Below, one piece after another: positions 4,236 through 9,443 of a stretch of DNA of 9,443 nt (positions are counted from its first letter, which is position 1; the number at the start of each line of letters is the position of its first letter). The notes beneath the pieces are model-generated. The model was not told the origin of the DNA and made no database searches. It saw nothing but the letters and a program-made list of their open reading frames with translations. The position numbers and the translations under genes were made by a program. Source of the stretch: Phycisphaerae bacterium (lineage in GTDB: Bacteria; Planctomycetota; Phycisphaerae; Phycisphaerales; Phycisphaeraceae); assembly GCA_002688155.1 (NCBI GenBank), contig NZCH01000017.1, forward strand, positions 1 through 9,443, written 5' to 3'.

Positions 4236-6155
4236 ATGTCCAAGACCATCGGCATCGATCTGGGGACGACTAACTCGGTGGTAGCGGTGATGGAGGGCGG
4301 CAAGCCCAGCGTGCTGATCAACTCGACCGGCGCCCGGACCACGCCATCAATCGTCGCGTTCACGGACAAAGGCGATCGGCTGGTAGGCCAGGCCGCCAAG
4401 CACCAGCAGGTGACCAACCCCACGAACACGGTTTATTCGATCAAGCGTTTCATGGGCCGACGGCACAGCGAGGTCACCGAAGAGGAAAAGGCGGTGCCCT
4501 ACGAGGTCACCGGCGCCGCCGACGAGCCGGTGCGCGTCAAGGCGTGTGACAAGGTCTACACGCCGCAGGAGATTTCGACCATGATCCTGCAGGACCTGAA
4601 GAAGACGGCCGAGGACTACCTGGGCGAAAAGGTTGAGAAGGCCGTGATCACCGTCCCGGCGTACTTCAACGACTCCCAGCGCACCGCGACGAAAGAAGCC
4701 GGCGAGATTGCCGGCCTGAAGGTCGAAAGAATCATCAACGAACCGACGGCCGCAGCGCTGGCGTACGGGCTGGAGAAGAAGGCGAACGAAAAAATTGCCG
4801 TGTTCGACCTCGGTGGCGGCACGTTTGACATCTCCATCCTTGACATCGGCGACGGCGTGTTTGAGGTGCTGTCGACTAAGGGCGATACGCATCTGGGCGG
4901 CGACGACTGGGACCAGCGTCTGATTGATCACCTGGCCGATGAGTTTCGGAAAAACGAAGGGATCGATTTGCGCAACGACCCGATGGCGCTGCAACGGCTA
5001 AAGGAAGCCGCGGAAAAAGCCAAGTGTGAGCTGTCCAGCACGCAGGAGACCACGGTCAATCTGCCGTTTATCACCGCGACCAACGAGGGGCCAAAGCACC
5101 TGCAACTTACGTTGACCCGCGCCAAGTTCGAGCAGGTTTGCGCCGACCTGTTCGATCGCATTCGCGCGCCCGTCGAACAGGCGATCGAGGACGCGAACAT
5201 CACGGCTTCCGACATTGATGAGGTCGTACTCGTAGGTGGGTCGACGCGCATCCCGAAGGTGCAGGAGATCTGCCAGAAGGTTTTCGGTAAGGAACCGAAC
5301 AAGAGCATCAACCCGGACGAAGTCGTGGCAATCGGCGCGGCGATTCAGGGCGGTGTGCTCGAAGGCGACGTCAAGGACGTGCTGCTGCTTGACGTGACGC
5401 CGTTGTCGCTGGGCATTGAGACACTGGGCAGTGTCATGACCAAACTCCTCGAACGCAACACGACGATTCCGACAGAGAAAAGTGAGACATTTTCGACGGC
5501 GGCGGACAATCAGGACGCAGTGACGATTCACGTGCTGCAGGGTGAGCGCGAGTTCGCCAAGGACAACCGCACGCTGGGTCAGTTCAACCTCACGGGCATC
5601 GCACCGGCGCCGCGCGGCATGCCGCAGATTGAAGTGACCTTCAAGATCGACGCCAACGGCATTCTCAATGTCTCGGCCAAGGACAAGGGAACGAGCAAGG
5701 AACAGTCGATTGAGATCGACGGGTCCACCGGCCTGTCCAAGGAAGAGGTTGAGAACATGAAGGCCGACGCCGAAGCGCACGCCGCTGAAGACGCGAAACA
5801 GCGCGAACTGGTCGACACGCGCAACCAGGCTGAGCAAATGGTCTTTCAGACGCGCAAGCAGCTCGAAGAGCACGGCGACAAGGTATCGCCTGAAGTGCGC
5901 GGCCAGATCGAGTCCGCGGCCAACGACGTTGAGGAAAGGATTAAAGGCGACAACGTCGACGCGATCAAAGCAGCGCTTACGGCGTTAAGCCAGGCTGCGA
6001 TGGAGTTGGGCAAGGTCGTCTACGAGCAGACGACACAGCAGCAGGCCGACGCCACCGACCAGCCGCAGCCTGAGACCGGGGATGAACAACCCGCAGGCGC
6101 CACCGCCGGCCAAGCCGAGGATGTCATTGACGCTGAATACGAAGTCAAGGAGTAG
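4236..6155 (+). CDS. dnaK: Molecular chaperone DnaK (Hsp70)
   Basis: 639 residues, full length. DnaK uses ATP-driven cycles to bind and release unfolded protein segments in the cytosol with DnaJ and GrpE. The nucleotide-binding domain shows IGIDLGTTNSVV (5-16), VITVPAYFNDSQR, INEPTAAALAYGL, VFDLGGGTFDISIL and VVLVGGSTRIPKVQ. The interdomain linker VLLLDVTPLSLG runs at about 381-393. The substrate-binding beta domain follows (MTKLLERNTTIPTEKS, VLQGERE, FNLTGIAPAPRGMPQIEVTF, NGILNVSAKDKGT), then the helical lid and a Gln/Pro/Ala-rich tail ending EDVIDAEYEVKE, the usual form in bacterial DnaK where the lid tail ends in VIDAEYEVK. A small change is TLGSVMTKL, where most have TLGGVMTKL. Neither grpE nor dnaJ is next to it: the HU gene lies upstream in the opposite direction, and a signalling operon converges from downstream. 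No clear terminator follows the stop. Confidence 0.99.
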   Translation: MSKTIGIDLGTTNSVVAVMEGGKPSVLINSTGARTTPSIVAFTDKGDRLVGQAAKHQQVTNPTNTVYSIKRFMGRRHSEVTEEEKAVPYEVTGAADEPVRVKACDKVYTPQEISTMILQDLKKTAEDYLGEKVEKAVITVPAYFNDSQRTATKEAGEIAGLKVERIINEPTAAALAYGLEKKANEKIAVFDLGGGTFDISILDIGDGVFEVLSTKGDTHLGGDDWDQRLIDHLADEFRKNEGIDLRNDPMALQRLKEAAEKAKCELSSTQETTVNLPFITATNEGPKHLQLTLTRAKFEQVCADLFDRIRAPVEQAIEDANITASDIDEVVLVGGSTRIPKVQEICQKVFGKEPNKSINPDEVVAIGAAIQGGVLEGDVKDVLLLDVTPLSLGIETLGSVMTKLLERNTTIPTEKSETFSTAADNQDAVTIHVLQGEREFAKDNRTLGQFNLTGIAPAPRGMPQIEVTFKIDANGILNVSAKDKGTSKEQSIEIDGSTGLSKEEVENMKADAEAHAAEDAKQRELVDTRNQAEQMVFQTRKQLEEHGDKVSPEVRGQIESAANDVEERIKGDNVDAIKAALTALSQAAMELGKVVYEQTTQQQADATDQPQPETGDEQPAGATAGQAEDVIDAEYEVKE

Positions 6156-6159
6156 CGTG

Positions 6160-6252
6160 TCATACCACAGTCGCGCCCTGCTGCGAGAGGTCCACGGCCT
6201 CGCTGCGAAAACGCTTGATGTTCTCGGTGGTCGTTTTACTACTGATCGACAT
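6160..6252 (-). CDS. Possible 30-residue small protein between the HD-GYP gene and dnaK
   Basis: ATG at 6252, TGA at 6160-6162. The product begins MSISSKTTTENIKRF and ends in GATVV, and matches nothing I recognise. Most third codon positions are G or C (for example ACC GAG AAC ATC AAG, then GAG GCC GTG GAC CTC), as in the neighbouring genes and unlike random reading. The same frame stays open upstream as HELIVV, overlapping the HD-GYP 3' end (stop at 6261), but the codons there lose the GC bias within a few triplets. There is no strong ribosome site, though translational coupling to the overlapping HD-GYP stop region is possible. Alternatives are a leftover C-terminus of the upstream protein after a frameshift, or chance. 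It converges with dnaK, leaving 4 nt between the stops. Confidence 0.3.
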   Translation of the reverse strand: MSISSKTTTENIKRFRSEAVDLSQQGATVV

Positions 6253-6260
6253 CACCACGA

Positions 6261-7928
6261 TCAGCTCGTGCTGTTTACATTTGATCTTCCACGCTCTTGC
6301 ACATGATCGATCTTGAACCGGCGCTCGTTCAACTGGTGATATGGACCGAAATCCATCCGGAGGAACGGTTCGACCAGATCCGGGTCAAAATGTGAGCCTG
6401 CGCAACTTCTGATTTCCTTGCGCACTTGGTCTTGATCCATGGCCGCGCGGTAGGTACGTGTCGAGCACATCGCGTCGAATGAATCCGCCAGACAGATGAC
6501 CCGCCCGAACAGGGGGATGTCGTCGGCCCCCAGACCGTAAGGGTAACCCTTGCCGTCCCATCGTTCGTGATGAAACAGCACGGCGGGAATGATGTCCTGC
6601 ATCTGTCGAATATCGCGCAGGATCCGCGCGCCGATTTCTGGATGTTGCTTGATCTGATCAAATTCTTCAGCCGTGAGCCTGCCGGGTTTTTGCAGGACGG
6701 ATTCGGGTACGCCGATCTTGCCGATGTCATGCACGAGTCCCGCGATGTAGATGCGTTCGACGAGTGCGTCGTCCAGCCCCGCCGATGTCGCGAGCGACCG
6801 TGACAGCGCGGCGACACGGCCCGAGTGGCCATGTGTGTAGCTGTCCTTTGCGTCGATCGCCGACGTAAGCGCCTGCAATGAGCCCACGAACATCGCCTGC
6901 ACGTCTTCGTACAGCATCATGTTCGACAAAAACATCGCCAGCGTGTGTGCAAGTGAGCTGCACAGTTTTGTGTCGACGGTCGTGATGTGCGATCCGTCAA
7001 TTTTGTCTCCGCCCACGAGTAGACCAAGCGGCTTGTCGTCGATTGCCAGCTTCACAACCAGAAGTTCGTTGGCCACCGTTTCAATGCCCGGCACGCCGAC
7101 CTCGGCGCTGTTGACAAAGACCGTCGCTTCGACATCGTGGTGCTTGCGCCACACAAGGTCAATCAGTTGTTTGAGTGTGCGGTCGTCCGTCTGTGTCGGG
7201 CCGCAGGTGATCAGTCGCCCCGCCAGGTGACTCAGCCGTGGATCGTCATTGATCAGTCGAAGCGCCATCCATGTCAAGCCCGCGACCTGACACAGTTCTT
7301 CACACGCGTGCTCGAGGAATGTGTCCGGAGACTGGTCAACCGTACCACTGCTGGAGAATCTGTACAGTAGGTTGAGTTCCTCATAAGACTCACCCAACTC
7401 GGCGGTCATTTGCGCCAGCTCTTCGTTGCGTCGTTCGAGTTGGCCGTCGTCTTCGGAGAGCCACCCAATCGTCGCCGCCAGTTGATGGACCTGATGCGGC
7501 ATCAGCAGGGCGTTGGGATCGATTTGCGCGACGAGCGCCTTGTGGTCCACACCGGCGGTGTCACACGCGAGGCGGAACTGGTCCGACACGAGCAATTCGG
7601 GCCCGCACAGCATGCACACCGCGAGTTCGGCGGCGCTTACCTGGTCCGGCCGGTGCCACAGCGGCGGTGACAGTCGGGTCAGCCACACCCCCGGCCATAT
7701 TGCACACGGCGTTCCAATCGCGCTTGCCAGCTCCCCGAACTGCTGCGCGACCGCGTGCGTAAACGCGGGTGATCTGCACAGCATCTGCTCAAGCGGGCCC
7801 GGTGCCGTCAGGTACGTCACCACGCCATCGGCGCGCACTGATGCGACGCCAAGGCCCACCGATGCGAGGCGCTCATGGAGCCGGTGCGATGGCGCGCCCA
7901 GTTCGAGTTGACTATGCGTTGTTGTCAC
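6261..7928 (-). CDS. GAF and HD-GYP domain protein, probable cyclic-di-GMP phosphodiesterase
   Basis: 555 residues from a GTG at 7928; it is cytosolic, with no signal peptide or membrane helix. Residues 15-155 form a cysteine-containing sensory module (C51, C75, C105-x2-C108, C122) that loosely resembles PocR-type ligand-binding domains. A coiled coil follows (about 160-190, LERRNEELAQMTAELGESYEELNLLY), then a GAF-like domain (about 198-340) and the HD-GYP domain (about 343-525). Catalytic signatures are intact: YTHGHSGRV (364-372), LVHDIGKIGVP with H400/D401, QHPEIG, HHERWDGKGYP (453-463) and ADSFDAM. The expected role is hydrolysis of cyclic-di-GMP, lowering the second messenger when the sensory domains are engaged. 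The GTG is 9 nt after AGGGG and overlaps the receiver gene by 17 nt. A TTG at 7964 could extend it by 12 residues. The last 25 residues look less coding-like. It probably acts downstream of the adjacent kinase and receiver. Confidence 0.93.
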   Translation of the reverse strand: MTTTHSQLELGAPSHRLHERLASVGLGVASVRADGVVTYLTAPGPLEQMLCRSPAFTHAVAQQFGELASAIGTPCAIWPGVWLTRLSPPLWHRPDQVSAAELAVCMLCGPELLVSDQFRLACDTAGVDHKALVAQIDPNALLMPHQVHQLAATIGWLSEDDGQLERRNEELAQMTAELGESYEELNLLYRFSSSGTVDQSPDTFLEHACEELCQVAGLTWMALRLINDDPRLSHLAGRLITCGPTQTDDRTLKQLIDLVWRKHHDVEATVFVNSAEVGVPGIETVANELLVVKLAIDDKPLGLLVGGDKIDGSHITTVDTKLCSSLAHTLAMFLSNMMLYEDVQAMFVGSLQALTSAIDAKDSYTHGHSGRVAALSRSLATSAGLDDALVERIYIAGLVHDIGKIGVPESVLQKPGRLTAEEFDQIKQHPEIGARILRDIRQMQDIIPAVLFHHERWDGKGYPYGLGADDIPLFGRVICLADSFDAMCSTRTYRAAMDQDQVRKEIRSCAGSHFDPDLVEPFLRMDFGPYHQLNERRFKIDHVQERGRSNVNSTS

Positions 7929-8331
7929 CTGTGTTCGCCCCTGCGGCGACCGTCTTACCCGCAATCATCGCCTGAACGTTCGTCACCAGTTCTCGCGGGC
8001 TGAATGGTTTGTTAACGACCGCCTGAATACTCGTTAATTCCCGGTCCACATCGGTGAGCGCAAAACCGTGTGCCGTGATGATTATCGCCGGAATGCCGCG
8101 CGTCGTTGTGTCTGCCTCGAGTCGTTTGCACAACTCCTGCCCGTCGATGTACGGCATCTGCATATCGGTGATGACAACGTCCGGCCGAGCCGACGTCGCC
8201 AGCGCGAGCGCTTCTTCGCCGTCACGTGCGGTGACAACGTCGAAGCCTGCGTTCTCCAACTTCAACTGGATCACGTGAACGATGTGTGACTCGTCATCGA
8301 CGACGAGCACCAACGGCTTGCCGCTGCGCAT
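7912..8331 (-). CDS. Stand-alone CheY-like response regulator (receiver domain only)
   Basis: 139 residues, just a receiver domain and a short tail. All phosphotransfer residues are present: D12 and D13 in LVVDDE, the phospho-acceptor D56 in VVITDMQMP, T86 in IIITAHG, and K108 in VNKPFSP. There is no DNA-binding or enzymatic output domain, so signal must pass by protein-protein contact. The natural partner is the HD-GYP protein encoded next, whose start codon lies inside the last codons of this gene; its natural donor is the histidine kinase encoded 139 nt upstream. The ATG at 8331 has an AAGGAG site 8 nt before it. In many bacteria this receiver is fused directly to HD-GYP (RpfG type); here it is separate. 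Confidence 0.95.
   Translation of the reverse strand: MRSGKPLVLVVDDESHIVHVIQLKLENAGFDVVTARDGEEALALATSARPDVVITDMQMPYIDGQELCKRLEADTTTRGIPAIIITAHGFALTDVDRELTSIQAVVNKPFSPRELVTNVQAMIAGKTVAAGANTGDNNA
7938..7942 (-). promoter_or_regulatory. Ribosome site supporting the GTG start of the HD-GYP gene
   Basis: AGGGG on the minus strand, 9 nt before the GTG at 7928 and inside the receiver coding sequence. It favours GTG 7928 over the TTG at 7964. Confidence 0.4.
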
Positions 8332-8339
8332 CGGGGTTT

Positions 8340-8345
8340 CTCCTT
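8340..8345 (-). promoter_or_regulatory. Strong Shine-Dalgarno site of the response-regulator gene
   Basis: AAGGAG on the minus strand, 8 nt before the ATG at 8331. Confidence 0.8.
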
Positions 8346-8349
8346 CGCC

Positions 8350-8456
8350 TTGTCACCGGACAATGTTTTGAACACTTTGCGGCCGTGTTATGCCGCGATG
8401 CACTGTGATCGTCGCGCCCCGCGCGCTAATCAGCACATGGTAAGATTCGGTGACAA
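8350..8456. repeat. 9-bp inverted repeat in the kinase-receiver spacer
   Basis: TTGTCACCG at 8350-8358 and its exact complement CGGTGACAA at 8448-8456, 89 nt apart, lie within the 139-nt spacer between the kinase stop and the receiver start. The left copy also forms a small hairpin (TTGTC-ACCG-GACAA, 8350-8363). On the minus strand the right copy reads TTGTCA, a -35-like hexamer, but no good -10 follows (TGATTA after 18 nt). The spacer may hold a separate promoter for the receiver/HD-GYP pair; evidence is weak. Confidence 0.35.
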
Positions 8457-8470
8457 CCCTGGTTATCTAA

Positions 8471-9443
8471 TTATTCGGCAAATGGCAGGGCGAACGTGAG
8501 CGTGCTGCCCGCCCCCGGCGTGCTTTCAACGCCAATTACGCCGTCGTGGACGGTCTCGATAATCTGCCGGACCAGATTCAGGCCCAGACCAGTGCCTTTG
8601 GCCAGTGTCTTGTGATCGGGCACCCGATAAAACTTGTCAAAGACATGAGGCGCCGCATCAGACGCGATGCCCACACCGTTGTCGCGCACCGCGACCTGTA
8701 TCATGCTTGCGTCGGTTGAGAGGCCTGCGGTGACGGTCACCCGCCCGTTTGAATCTTCCGGTGTGTACTTAATCGCGTTACCCACCAGATTGATCAGCAC
8801 CTGATATATCATGTCGCGATCGGCAAAAATCGCCGGCGCTACAGACGTGGACAGGTCGAGCAGTTCAATATGTTTGGCGCGCGCCTGTGGCAGCATGACG
8901 TCGATCACCTCGTTGATCAGGTCGGTGACGATCATGCGCTCTCGCTGTACCTTCGCGCCGCCGGACTCGACCCGGCTGATATTGAGAATGTTGTCAATCA
9001 GTCGCGCCAAACGATTGGTTTCGCTATAAATAATGTGGTAGAACTTCGCGCGTGTTATTTCGTTGTCTGCTTCACCGTCGACGAGCATTTCAACATAGGC
9101 CTTGATGCTCGACAGGGGGGTGCGCAGTTCGTGGGAGACGTTGGAAACAAACTCACTTTTCATTTCGGAGATCCGGCTCTCACGTGTGACGTTGCGCAGG
9201 ACGGTCACAACCGAGGTCCCACCCGGCGTCACGTCGCGTATGCCGGCGTTTGACGATGCGCCAGCCGCCAGACATGTGGACGTGACCTCATACCGCTGCG
9301 CCCGGCCAGCAGCGCCTATCGCGTGCTCGATGCGTCGTCGCATCGACGGACTTCCGCCCTCGACTGTATCCTTGACATGCTTGGTGATCGTTGGGTCCGC
9401 GATGACCTGATCGATCGGTCGACACAGGTCGTTGGCCAGGTCC
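8471..9443 (-). CDS. PAS-type sensor histidine kinase (5' end outside window)
   Basis: 324 codons are visible, open to the right window edge; an internal ATG at 9343 is not the start because the frame continues upstream with protein-like sequence (LANDLCRPIDQVI). The first ~110 visible residues look like a PAS domain ending in VVTVLRNVTRESRISEMKSE. HisKA follows, with the phospho-accepting histidine in FVSNVSHELRTPL. The ATPase domain shows the N box YQVLINLVGNAIKYTPE, the G1 box VRDNGVGI with the FDKFYRV F box, and the G2 box GTGLGLNLVRQIIE. All catalytic boxes are intact, so it should autophosphorylate and pass phosphate to a receiver. The fold resembles PhoR/VicK-type class I kinases. Any transmembrane or extracellular sensor would lie beyond the window. 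It stands upstream of the receiver and HD-GYP genes on the same strand, which suggests one signalling unit. Confidence 0.95.
   Translation of the reverse strand, partial: DLANDLCRPIDQVIADPTITKHVKDTVEGGSPSMRRRIEHAIGAAGRAQRYEVTSTCLAAGASSNAGIRDVTPGGTSVVTVLRNVTRESRISEMKSEFVSNVSHELRTPLSSIKAYVEMLVDGEADNEITRAKFYHIIYSETNRLARLIDNILNISRVESGGAKVQRERMIVTDLINEVIDVMLPQARAKHIELLDLSTSVAPAIFADRDMIYQVLINLVGNAIKYTPEDSNGRVTVTAGLSTDASMIQVAVRDNGVGIASDAAPHVFDKFYRVPDHKTLAKGTGLGLNLVRQIIETVHDGVIGVESTPGAGSTLTFALPFAE

Noticed and set aside
4998..5873. Long antisense frames inside dnaK (also 4347-4994)
   Set aside because: Long antisense open frames are a known by-product of the codon bias in GC-rich dnaK genes; dnaK itself is unambiguous.
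6183..6203. Hairpin after dnaK as a terminator
   Set aside because: The stem GCGAG/CTCGC is short, has a large loop, is followed by no T-run and overlaps the possible small coding frame.
7929..7964. TTG at 7964 as start of the HD-GYP gene
   Set aside because: It adds 12 Arg-rich residues without resemblance to the domain and has no ribosome site; GTG 7928 with AGGGG 9 nt upstream fits better.
9343..9343. ATG at 9343 as the start of the histidine kinase
   Set aside because: The frame continues upstream to the window edge with protein-like PAS sequence, so the gene is simply cut by the window.

Overview
This is a GC-rich bacterial window of compact, mostly full-length housekeeping and signalling genes. 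There is no phage, insertion sequence, CRISPR array, tRNA or rRNA that I can see. The mix suggests a free-living Gram-negative bacterium: a lysine-tailed HU-like protein, a canonical DnaK, a GAF plus HD-GYP protein whose N-terminal module is linked by a coiled coil, and clear Shine-Dalgarno sites on some genes but not others. Planctomycetota or a relative is my best guess from the style of the proteins. No single marker proves it.

Layout. Positions 1-891 (+) hold the 3' part of a DapB/2,4-diaminopentanoate-dehydrogenase-like NAD(P) enzyme. It converges with an ArgD-like class III aminotransferase (934-2166, -). The aminotransferase diverges from an unusual multi-membrane protein (2324-3352, +) that looks like the membrane frame of a P1B-type (copper) ATPase without its actuator, phosphorylation and nucleotide-binding domains. 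The 157-nt divergent spacer contains two inverted copies of a 28-nt sequence (22/28 identical), one just upstream of each start codon. A perfect bidirectional terminator (3354-3381) separates this unit from a convergent HU-like gene (3420-3764, -).

The HU gene and dnaK (4236-6155, +) diverge across a 471-nt spacer. That spacer holds a probable extended -10 promoter and a perfect 13-bp dyad for the HU gene, then several hairpins, including a GAAA-tetraloop stem and a leader stem-loop, in front of dnaK. No CIRCE element is visible.

The right third is a leftward signalling cluster in transcription order: a PAS/HisKA/HATPase histidine kinase (cut by the window edge, 8471-9443), a stand-alone CheY-like receiver (7912-8331), and a GAF/HD-GYP cyclic-di-GMP phosphodiesterase (6261-7928) whose GTG start overlaps the receiver gene by 17 nt. 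The simplest reading is a phosphorelay controlling cyclic-di-GMP hydrolysis, with receiver and HD-GYP output on separate, probably translationally coupled, polypeptides. A possible 30-codon ORF (6160-6252, -) with coding-like third positions lies between the HD-GYP gene and the dnaK 3' end.

The items most worth a second look are the ATPase-like membrane protein with no catalytic domains, the paired 28-nt elements in the divergent promoter region, the structured dnaK leader, and the short ORF at 6160-6252.
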